From Atriophallophorus winterbourni (Eukaryota > Platyhelminthes > Trematoda > Plagiorchiida > Microphallidae), in NCBI GenBank assembly GCA_013407085.1, contig JACCGJ010020600.1:1-64000 (forward strand): 64,000 bases of DNA, given 5' to 3'. The notes beneath the pieces were generated by a model. The model was not told where the DNA came from, did not search any database, and saw only the letters and a program-made list of their open reading frames with translations. Each line of letters starts with the position of its first letter. Position 1 is the stretch's first letter. Below, one piece after another: positions 45,651 to 54,716 of this stretch. The position numbers and the translations under genes were made by a program.

Positions 45651-46349
45651 CCATCCAGCAGTGACATCCATACGCAACTTGTTTTCTATTCTTCTGGTTT
45701 CTGAACTTACTGTCCCCACCTGGCGTATGCAAACAGCACGAAATCGGTCGTCGGGTGTGGGTGTGTGTATGTGATGGAAATGCGTGCTAATTAGTATTTT
45801 TGTTAATAATCATTTCCGTTATTTGGTAGATGCATATATCAATCGACGTTGGACCTTTAACAAGGCAGCCAGTGTTTTTATGTCTAGGTTGTGCGGTTAT
45901 TGCAACTAACGGGGTTTCTGAAATTAACCTGTATTCTGTTGCAATCAAAACAAATGGCCGCTTAAAATTGACACTAGATGTGCTCAAGTGGTCTGTTTCT
46001 ATTAAATAAATCTGTTACCAATACACTTTTTTTACCTCATATAGGTTCTGTCGTTAAAATAATCTATGTATGGAATGGTACATTTTCAGTCTCGAGCTTT
46101 TTGGGTGATTCCTCTAACTGTGTTGACATGATTTCATTTCGTTTGCTCTCTGAAAAACAATTTAGATAGGCACTACTCTTATTATTGCTGAGTATGTAGT
46201 TTAACATTGCTGCTCTTTGTTGTTGAGATGTACCCCGGGGCACTAGCTGTTGCCCATGCAGCAAGTGCTCCCTCTCCACGACACCACTGGAACCAAAGGA
46301 ACAGCTAGGCTGATACGTTTGGACAACGATGCCGGACGAAGATGAATAC

Positions 46350-46705
46350 AACTTTGGACTGTCTAACGTGACTCCGTCTCCAGATTTTTCCTCGAAGTTG
46401 ACTCCTGAAGCCTTCTCCATGAATGGATGTAGCCACAAGGCAGTGGAGGTTTGAAATTAGGGTTTTCCTTCGCTTAGGTGGACTGCCTTCATGGACTAAC
46501 GAGCTCCACCTGCCCGAAGCATGCTGGTTTCGAGGCCCCAGTCAGTCGCCTTCGCCATTTCCTCTGTCAGGTCATACAGAACAACGCGTGCAGGCCAGGA
46601 GCCGGACTTGGTTCACAGAGGCTATATGAGACGCGCGCCATTAGAGTATTTTTGTAATTTATGGGCTTATTCTCAAAACCGCTCCGTCCGTGACAACCTT
46701 GGAAC
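46350..46705 (-). mobile_element. Repeat-C copy
   Basis: Shares CTAACGAGCTCCA, CTGCCCGAAGCA and TTAGGGTTTTCCTTC-like strings with 62130-62340, and matches the reverse complement of 40736-40865 at its right end. No coding content was recognised. Confidence 0.72.
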
Positions 46706-47692
46706 CTGTATTGATCACCAAAGCACCGTAGGGGAAAGCTCATTGTACTATTTCACCATTTTGTGTTCTGCTTCGTCATGTCTGATTTGCTAGTTTCGGC
46801 ACCCCGCCCTTTTTCCCGTGCTTCTTGCGCCATACCTGCCTACTTTGTGTCCTGCTTTTCGAACGTCGACTCATTCATACCAAGCGGGGCCTTCAAATCG
46901 GCCGTGCATACAATTAATTTCTCCAAGGGTAAAATGCATCAAATATTTTCGGATCAACTGAGGTCAAATTTGGACGTGCACTTTAGAACGAAGTACGAGA
47001 TACCGGGACTTGCAGTGAAACGTTTGACCCAAAAACTTTTGCTAGTAAACTGGATCGTATGTCAATCAATTAAGACGGACAAGAAAAATCGTTCAGTCGA
47101 CAAATTGTAACTCGATGTCGGGACATGTTTATCATTTTTGTTAAATTTGTGGTGAAATTATTGTAACAGCTGAAAATTCGTGTGTACGTATAAAGTCAAT
47201 TTCTTCTTCTTCTTCATAGACACTTCTCTCTCTCTCAGGGTTTCTTCATTGCCTTCCGTTTCAATACAACTTACTCTGAAATTATTTAACACGTTTAGGC
47301 TTTCACTGATTTAATTTGTTCACAAGCATTAATCGATTCGTACGACGCGATGTGCGTCGCTATTCGAGGTAAGCGTTGTTGTTGTTGTTGTTGTTGTTGT
47401 TTGCCTTTGCATGCTGGGAGATTGTTTTACCCGATCCACATGCACAAAAACTTAGGTTTTTAGGTCTTTACTTTATTCACACTCCTTCTTCGCACTTCTC
47501 TCGTTTTGTTTTTATCCACCCGCGCATTCGGAGTGCGAGTATGTTAGTCACGTGTTTCGTCTGTTGTAAACATTACTGTTCCTATTTCGACAATACTTGG
47601 TACAAGGCCAAGTGCTACGTTTCCCATTTTTGATACGCCCATTTGATGGTCTTAAATTAACATTGGTTGAGTTTGTCTTTTTACTTTTTTAG
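46706..47692. other. Intronic; (GTT)n microsatellite at 47375-47401
   Basis: No gene was recognised; a frame at 46763-47110 resembles nothing I know. A run of GTT/TTG triplets lies at about 47375-47401. The region ends in a polypyrimidine tract and acceptor before the candidate exon at 47693. Confidence 0.5.
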
Positions 47693-47794
47693 CGTGCCGT
47701 GTACTGACACGCAAGACCAATCAACCTTGATGGATCAGCACAAAAATGAAGAAAGCAATCAAACTAGACGAATATCCAGTTCAACCAATACCAT
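47693..47794 (+). CDS. NDRG: Candidate optional exon of the NDRG-like gene (34 codons)
   Basis: Acceptor TTTACTTTTTTAG ends at 47692 and a consensus donor GTGAGT begins at 47795. The exon is exactly 102 nt and has phase 2 at both ends, so it can be included or skipped without changing frame. In frame it reads VPCTDTQDQSTLMDQ, HKNEESNQTRRISSSTNT, a polar Ser/Thr/Gln-rich insert. It would sit in the loop between the conserved CAPGHQE and YPSLDQLAEM segments. There is no family homology to confirm it. Confidence 0.6.
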
Positions 47795-47889
47795 GTGAGT
47801 TGAATACTTTATTCTTCTCGCTGTTACATTTCCCGATTTTTCTCTCGCTATCGCTAAGTAATGTCATTTTCCTTACTGCTCAAATGGTA

Positions 47890-48710
47890 TGGTATGGTAT
47901 GAAAGCACAAGCCTGATCCAGGCAAAGTGCCGCACAATCAGAGACTGCACCTGGGCTAAGCAATTGTCAGGTTGCCCAAGCCTAGACAAATATCGGCTGG
48001 CTTGCCGAAATACCTCTAAGTGGTGCCAGCTGGGTGGGCTCGGTTCTCCGAGCTCAGCGAAAGGTTCGGCGGTGTTGTCTGAGGGTGTGGTGGGTTTTCG
48101 CCTGGCAAGCGTTCTCCCTACAAAAAGCCACAAAAATCCAATGATGACATCACGACGCGGCGGATGTGACTCGCCGCTCCAAAAGTCATTGCCCCTTGTC
48201 CTATCCAAGGACATTGTATGGTGCACAGGCAAAAACTGAAGTCACCAACCTATCAACGGGGTTATCGGGCTCCGAACTGGAAATTCCCAGAAAAGGGCGT
48301 ATGAACCGCTTCGTCGGTCACCGGCCACCGATAGGTGCGAACCTCTCTCGCTCCACTGCCTTGTGGGTAAAGGCTCGGGTGGGACCCCCTAAACGAAATC
48401 TCCCCTACTTCGGTGTAGGCAACCGGGTAGTATCATGCCTACGTTCAACGATGCCGATGACAACGCTTTGTACCCCCCTTCTCGCTTTGTACATCTCATT
48501 GTTTATGTTGAACGGCACTATATCTGTATCAGATTGTGCAAATATAATATTATAATAATAATAAATATCGGAAAGGAAATAGAAATGGTAGTGAGACTCC
48601 AGCGTGTTTCAGCATGCAGCTCACTACCGATAGCCAATCAATTTAGCACGATGTTAGCCGCACAGCACAGAAATGCTGCACGATTGCACATCCGTGACAG
48701 TGCTCAAATG
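47890..48710 (-). mobile_element. SINE-A copy split by the 566-bp RTE-derived element
   Basis: The left half of SINE-A (47890-47996, from GTATGAAAGCACAAGCC to AGACAAATATCGG) and the right half (48563-48710, from AAATATCGGAAAGG to TGCACATCCGTGA) together make a full SINE-A in minus orientation. They are separated by the insert described next. Confidence 0.9.
47997..48562 (+). mobile_element. RTE-derived non-autonomous element, longest copy (566 bp)
   Basis: Bordered by AAATATCGG at 47988-47996 and 48563-48571. It encodes no enzyme. Around 48355-48440 it matches the 5' UTR region of the RTE at 36590 (CCACTGCCTTGTGG, GGGTGGGACCCCCTAA, CAACCGGGTAGTATCATGCC). Its last 90 bp match the 3' UTR of RTE family 2 at 28085-28155, and it ends in an AAT-type tail. 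It is best read as an internally deleted RTE that keeps both ends and is mobilised by RTE enzyme. Confidence 0.88.
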
Positions 48711-49099
48711 GCACTCTTTGAAGGAGTTGATTGTGTTTTGCCATGTGTCGATCGATGTCAATGTCATCTCAAGCACTGGACGACATGATTCATCCTTCAC
48801 AGGTGAAACTATCTGAGTAGAATGAATGCTCGTTTTACACGAGCTTTTGATATCATGCCTACGTTCTTTACCTTTTCTATGCACTGTACCTTTTTCGGTC
48901 ACAGTATTTCGAGTTGCATGTCGCTAGACACCGAGACCCAGTACCGAACTGTGGACATGTCTGTCCTGTTGTCCGTTTGAATTCTTGTTTGTAGAACAAG
49001 CACAGACTGTCTGCAAGGGCAAAATGCTGATAGACATTATTAAACACCTCAAAAGATCTACTCTATGTCCAGTTGAAATCAGGAAGTTGACCATAAAGC

Positions 49100-49195
49100 A
49101 GAATAAAGCACAAACCTGATCTAAGCAAAGTGCCGCACAGTCAGAGACTGCACGTGGGCGATATTACTGTCAGGTTGCCCAGGCCTATACAGATA
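49100..49195 (-). mobile_element. SINE-A fragment
   Basis: AAACCTGATCTAAGCAAAGT, GCACAGTCAGAGACTGCACG and GTTGCCCAGGCCTATACAGA identify the 3' half of SINE-A, reversed. Confidence 0.85.
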
Positions 49196-49224
49196 TGATA
49201 AATATAGAATAAAGACGTGTTCAA

Positions 49225-49335
49225 AAAAGATGAAAGCTATTGGCATTGACCGTGCTGGTTGGGAAGAACTTGCTGTTGACTGTTCACTGTGTAAAGCGTA
49301 ATCTCCAGACGAGTAGATCCTACTCTTGGCTTCTG
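49225..49335 (+). mobile_element. RTE-X 3' relic
   Basis: ATGAAAGCTATTGGCATTGA, GGTTGGGAAGAACTTGCT and GTAAAGCGTAATCTCCAGAC correspond to 42700-42795 in the RTE-X relic (LGIDLASWEKLTLDR). Decayed. Confidence 0.7.
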
Positions 49336-50109
49336 AACGTGCATCTGACATCAATTGGCCGAATAATGCATATTGCCGTGAGCGTTACTTGATAGATTAT
49401 TTCTCCTGGATCAGTGAGAATTCAGTCATTCGAATTGCGCTTAGCATTAAACCATCATTCGCTTTGAACGAAGAAGACCATCTACGGCAACAAAATATCC
49501 TCCAGACCTGAATACCGTTCTCTAGATGCGGCCTCACTATTGCTTTGTAGACGAGCAGCACCACCTCGCCGTTTCTACAGAAAATGGCGGGGCGCAGCCC
49601 GAAAAGTTCTTTCCTGTTTCTTTTATCCGCAACAGCGCATTAGCCAGCCCACTTGAAGTTTGCGGAGACTGTGTTCATGAGCCCTTAGTAGAATGTACCC
49701 TGTGGAAACCTATGTGGGCCAATGGCTTGGAAATAACTATGCTGCCTGCATCAGTGGAGAACAAATGACTCTTCTCTAGGCACAGTTTCTACGTCATTTT
49801 TCTGGTCACAATAATCCGAGCTACCGACAAGTTTAATGTCATTAAGATGAGGAAAAGCAACGGCCTCAAGACTGAGTCCCTCGAAATCCTACTTGTTATA
49901 ATCGCAAATGCTGTGTGCGCATGGCCCACGCTGATCTTCAAGGTTCGGTCACTAAAAATGCACGGATCTAAGTCAGTAAAGCTCCCGTTACTCACATGGT
50001 TGATCGTCTAGAAGCGTAGTCTGTGGTCGACTTATTCAAAAGACCTCGTCCGCCATTCACCGAGCGGTCTAGTATGACTCCTCACGATAAACAGGGTCGC
50101 CTTACCTGC

Positions 50110-51470
50110 TGCATACAGCAGGGCGGGTAAGCGAAAACAAGCTACTGCTGGCCCTACTCTTCAAACTGTTTCTGACCCTTCCCCTCCCCCATCTACTCTT
50201 AACAACTCTTCGTCTGTCAATCCCAGCTTTAGAAAAGACCGCGCTGAACATGTTGGAACATTTTCTGTTCGTGAATTTACAGACCACTTTCTGAAACCAC
50301 GGGCTTCAGCTCACATCGGTGCCATGAATGTCAGAACTCTCAGACAAATAGGTCAGCAAGCTGCACTGGTTCTTACCTTAGATAGTCTATCTATTGATGT
50401 TTGCTGTTTATCGGAAACGCGCTTATATGATCCGTCCATAATTACTGAACTTACTGCCCCAAATCTTTCAACTCGCTACTTTTTGCGCTGCTCTGGTGAT
50501 TCTGTAGCTGCCATTTCAGGACAGGCGGGTGTTGATATAGTGCGGAATTCACGTGCCGAATCATGTCTAATCGATTGGATTCCTTGGAATAGCAGGATGT
50601 GCGCAGTTAAAGTAGCTGCTAATATTATTATTAGAGATGCTTGTTGATTGTAGCAAATTACGCTCCGACTAACACCAATTCCGACGACGAGAAGAACGCC
50701 TTCTACGACGATCTTTATGCTCTTTTGCGACGTGCAAAAAGCTCCGATATTGTTGTCTTAGCAGGAGATATGAATGCCAGACTAGGTCGCTTAGATACAT
50801 CTGAATCACAATTAGGTGGCATGTTTGGTCTTGAAAGCCAACGCACAGATAATGGTGAACGGTTTATACAATTCTGTGCACAATCTCGATTATTCATTAG
50901 CAGCACCTCCTTTCGCCATAAAAGATGTCAATGTGCCACATGGCGCTCGCCGGATGGAAGCCAACCTTCGGCCCAAATCGACCATATCGCCATAAGTGCT
51001 CGCTGGAGAGGTTGCATTGAGGACTGCCGCTCTTTTTGGAATACCTGCGTAGATTCAGATCATGCTCTTGTGCGATGTAGGTTCTCGTTAAAGTTCTCCG
51101 GTACGAAGCCTTCGAATGGGAAACGCATTGTGGTCGAAAAATTCTCTCTGCCTGCAGTTCAAGACATTTATAGGACCACCTTGAGTAACTCACTCCCAGT
51201 TGCTCAGTGTGCAACTGCCGATGAAAGGTGGAACAAAATAGCAGGGATTATGTGAGTTGCCGCAATAACAACCTGTGAGACTGCACAACCAACCCAAAAG
51301 TCCCACTGGGTTTCACAGCGCTCTATAGAAATTATTCACCAGCGACGCGAAATACCTCATGGTCCTGGACACAATACAGAGCGTAGACACGTGGGGAATG
51401 AACGGAGCTTAAGATTAGACAGAAAAGGGTGGTGGCTAAATAAGGTCAAAGAAATGGAAATAGCAAATAA
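50110..51470 (+). mobile_element. RTE-type LINE, 5' part with APE endonuclease
   Basis: Endonuclease motifs: AMNVRTLRQIGQQAAL (50324), IDVCCLSETRLYD, then after one frame break LLIVANYAPTNTNSDDE, VVLAGDMNARLGRL, QIDHIAISARWRGCIEDC and VDSDHALVRC (to about 51080). The catalytic Asp/Asn and the SDH box are kept. The copy ends about 51470 before any reverse transcriptase, so it is a 3'-truncated relic, unusual for LINE insertion and more like a later deletion. It lies 170 bp before an NDRG-like exon. Confidence 0.82.
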
Positions 51471-51638
51471 TGCGCTGCATTCTCTTTTAACTGTCATGGC
51501 GTGGCCAACGGGACATCTGAGCTCACCAGTAACCTGTAGCTGTGCGGTGTTTCGCCTGTTTCGTGTATTCTCATTAGTTGCCAATGGTCCAATTAGTGTT
51601 TCATGCATTTGATCTTCTTTCCTCGTCTTTCTTTTCAG

Positions 51639-51701
51639 TGCGTCTTACCCCAGTCTCGACCAGTTGGCAGAAATGCTCTCATCCATTTTGGTACATTTCA
51701 G
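51639..51701 (+). CDS. NDRG: NDRG-like exon
   Basis: Acceptor TTTCTTTTCAG (51628-51638), donor GTAACG at 51702. The 63-nt exon reads ASYPSLDQLAEMLSSILVHF, matching the family's YPSMDQLAEMLP box. Enters and leaves in phase 2. The next intron is only 78 nt. Confidence 0.92.
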
Positions 51702-51779
51702 GTAACGTGATTTGCTCGTCTAGTCCATGATTGCACCTCGCCTGTCTCTGTATTCATGTGATTTTTACTTCCCGACTAG

Positions 51780-51840
51780 AATCGACAATTTCGTTGGGTT
51801 CGGTATGGGCGCTGGCTCGAGCGTTCTTTCTCGTTATGCT
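51780..51840 (+). CDS. NDRG: NDRG-like exon with the nucleophile-elbow remnant
   Basis: Acceptor CCCGACTAG (51771-51779), donor GTGAGT at 51841. It reads IDNFVGFGMGAGSSVLSRYA, the family's G.G.GAG...RFA segment. The elbow position that carries Ser in true hydrolases is Met here, as expected for the non-enzymatic NDRG family. Ends in phase 0. Confidence 0.93.
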
Positions 51841-52124
51841 GTGAGTTTCGCGTTTTTATCTCGGTTGGTTTGTTTTACTTTTCGATCACCAATCGACAGT
51901 GGGATCGTCTAGGTTCGATCCCCACCACATTACACATTTCGGAACTGTGATTAACGCAGATCCTTACCATATTTGTCCAAAATGGATGCCCGAAAGGTTA
52001 TGAGTGAAGGGGTGATGGAGTAGTAGAGGCACTTGTTGCGTTCTATCAATCAACGCGTTGTGCTTAACCAAATAGTGAGGAAAACCGAACGAAACCGCAA
52101 TGGAAGGTTTGAGCAGAAGTCCAA

Positions 52125-52345
52125 AGTGCAGCATGCATATGCTGTGCGGCTAACATCGTGCTAAATTGATTGGCTGAATGCTGAAACACGCTGGAGTCTC
52201 ACTGCCATTTCTATTTTCTTTCTATTTCTTTTTTCATATCTGTCTAGGCCCGGGCAACCTGGCAGTAATATCGCCCACGTGCAGTCTCTGACTGTGCGGC
52301 ACTTTGCCTGGATCAGGCTTGTGCTTTCATACCATATACCTAGTG
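52125..52345 (+). mobile_element. SINE-A, nearly full length
   Basis: Starts in the CAGCATGCATATGCTGTGCG region and ends TTGTGCTTTCATACCATA; contains AAATTGATTGGCTGAATGCT, GCTGGAGTCTCACTGCC and both 3' hairpins. Confidence 0.88.
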
Positions 52346-52374
52346 TGTGTTTTGGCCGTGAACATTGTTTACAT

Positions 52375-52600
52375 TTATAGGAGCCACGAGCAGATACAGC
52401 TATTGGCTGCTGAACGCAGATCGCGCCGCTGGCGTGCAACTGACGCCCTACAACTGAGTTCTGACTATCGTTGCCAGCGCCGAATTGGACTGTTTAGTCA
52501 TTAAAAAGCTGTAGATAGTGAAAGTTCATGCGATTGTGTTGTACATCCATGGTCGACATCGACCGAAGGAGGCCAATAACAGCAAGCATATAGGACACCC
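52375..52600 (+). mobile_element. RTE-X 3' relic
   Basis: CTGCTGAACGCAGATCGCGC, CGAATTGGACTGTTTAGTC and GGTCGACATCGACCGAAGG correspond to 42810-42990. One polyprotein-end frame is still visible, then a 3' UTR. Confidence 0.75.
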
Positions 52601-53246
52601 ACAAATTCAAAATATGAAGATTCGACATTTATGGTGAAAAAAGCAAAATGCTGTACAATACAATAGGATATATGTATGAAATGTTAAACAAATTGTTAGT
52701 TTAGTGTTTGCCTCTGTTCGTCCAGGGTGGAGGAGGATTGGAGATCTCGACCGGAAATATCTGTTTGGGTATATTTGTTTTTCCAAGTATGTGTGTGTAA
52801 GAAGTAATCACTATGGGATTTCTGTTAACTGGGGCCAACACAGTATTATTCAACCTAAACGATCGTAACGTTTGCTTGAATATCATTTCGTTTGATGTGG
52901 AAGCAATTTTGACCGTAGGCTGTTCCACAAAAAGCATGCACGGACCGTGTAAAAGTTGCGCGACAGTTGAATCGGGAATGTGGGATTTGAAGGGTCAGGT
53001 TGCAACCAATTGTAAAAAGCTGTCTGAGTGGGTGGGACCTCTATGGATTAAGTCAGCTCGGATGCGTCTGCGCTCGAGGGTGCACAATCCATGTCTAGTC
53101 AGTCTCTGCTCAAAGGGTGGATTATGCAATCCAGTAACCATTTTGGTTGCCTCCTTTGGAGGAGCGAGATGTCTTTTCCATCAATGGTGTCCTAGCTTGT
53201 ACTGTATAGCCCACAACTGGATGTATGTAGGTATCGAGTATATTTG
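52601..53246. other. Intronic, no feature recognised
   Basis: A 144-codon frame at 52813-53247 resembles no family I recognise and has no splice or start context that would support it. Confidence 0.4.
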
Positions 53247-53443
53247 ATAATTGTTGTATTGTATGATTTCAAACGTTCAGAGATATTAAGAGACAAAGGC
53301 CGTAGAATAGGCTTTAATCTTCTAAAACTGGAATACAGGAGCTGTAACAGAAAAGGAGAGACGTGAGATATATATACGAGAAAAAGGTGAGTTAATGAAT
53401 CACTACATTCTTCCTCGCTGCAAAATGAACATGTTGCTGAACA

Positions 53444-54661
53444 CTATGCCTCTCGATTTCGAAGGGAATATGGATGAAGTCTCTGTTGGTTCTCTTTTAA
53501 AAGTTCGTATGTTGAAGGAGTGCCGACGTTAGATTCATCCTCGTGAGAAATCGTTGAATGGTCATCTTCGTCGGTATTGTCATTGTGAGAGACAAAGTCA
53601 GTCTGCATTTCATTTGATTGTTCATCACCACGTGGGGCCAAATGTCGCAAAGAGACAGTTTGTTCTTTGCCATTACGGAGGCGCACATGTGCATACCGTG
53701 GATTACATTCCAAAACTTCTACTTCATCAACTGAAGGACTGTACTTTGAAGGACGAGCAAACTTTTTTAAAAGAACGGTAGTTCCTGGTGAAAGCCAACT
53801 GGGAATGGACGTTCCTGTTGCGGCTCTTCGATTGAAACTCATAAAACGTTCGTGAGGAGTTACGTTTGTAGCAGTACATAACAACGAACGGACAGAGTGC
53901 AACGCCTCGAGAAGTACGAATTCCCAGCTGTCTAGGGACAAATGCTTGGATTTTAGGGTTAAGTTTATGGCTTTCCAAAGAGTGGAGTTAAGACGTTCCA
54001 CTTGGCCATTACCTTGGGGGTTATACGGAGTTGTTCTGCTAGTTGCAACACCGCGATTGTGTAAGAACGACTTGATTTCATTGGACATGAAAGCAGAACC
54101 ACGATCCGAGTGAACATACGCGGGAAATCCGAATAGAGAAAAGAGTTGATAGAGACAGTTCAGTACAGTGGCAGAGGAAGTATCGGGACATGGGTAGGCA
54201 AATGGAAATCGTGAATACTCGTCTACTATAGTCAGAATGAATGTATTTCGAGTTTTCGAAGGAATAGGTCCTTTGAAGTCTATGCTCAATCTCTCAAATG
54301 GTTGCGTAGCTTTGATGAGATGAGCAGCATCAGGTTTATGGAATTTTGGTTTAACTTCCGCACACACGCTACATCCGGAAGTCATTTGTTTTACTTCTTG
54401 AGTGGAAAACGGCAAGTTTTTTGATCGGACATAATGTAACATACGTGTAACACCTGGGTGGCACAAGGCATCATGGAGTGATTTCAGATCCGAGGACTGT
54501 GTTGAGGCGCACGTAGCTCTTGACAAAGTGTCAGCCGCCTGGTTGTCCCTACCAGGCCGATACACAATATCGTAACAAAATTCCGATAATTCTAAGCGCC
54601 AACGTAAAATTTTATCATTTTTAACCTTGCTTTTATGCTTTTCATCAAACATAAATGCCAC
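53444..54661 (-). CDS. Gypsy RNase H end and integrase, separate frame
   Basis: 405 codons in the second frame, the ORF beginning past the shift. Contains the RNase H end (ADTLSRA), integrase zinc-binding HHCC (LCHPGVTRMLHYV, CSVC), DDE core (SIDFKGPIPS, HSDRGSAFMS, NGQVERLN) and the C-terminal GKEQTVSLRHLAP segment. About 60 codons between 54661 and 54770 are in the same frame but lack a start. Integrase residues look intact. It would have been one protein with the upstream frame. Confidence 0.9.
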   Translation of the reverse strand: MAFMFDEKHKSKVKNDKILRWRLELSEFCYDIVYRPGRDNQAADTLSRATCASTQSSDLKSLHDALCHPGVTRMLHYVRSKNLPFSTQEVKQMTSGCSVCAEVKPKFHKPDAAHLIKATQPFERLSIDFKGPIPSKTRNTFILTIVDEYSRFPFAYPCPDTSSATVLNCLYQLFSLFGFPAYVHSDRGSAFMSNEIKSFLHNRGVATSRTTPYNPQGNGQVERLNSTLWKAINLTLKSKHLSLDSWEFVLLEALHSVRSLLCTATNVTPHERFMSFNRRAATGTSIPSWLSPGTTVLLKKFARPSKYSPSVDEVEVLECNPRYAHVRLRNGKEQTVSLRHLAPRGDEQSNEMQTDFVSHNDNTDEDDHSTISHEDESNVGTPSTYELLKENQQRLHPYSLRNREA

Positions 54662-54716
54662 AGAGCGTTGATCTGTTATAAGTTTGAAGTGAACTCCAAT
54701 GAGGTAATGTCTCCAC

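Noticed and set aside
52813..53247. 144-codon frame
   Set aside because: No recognisable motif, intronic position, and no supporting splice sites.
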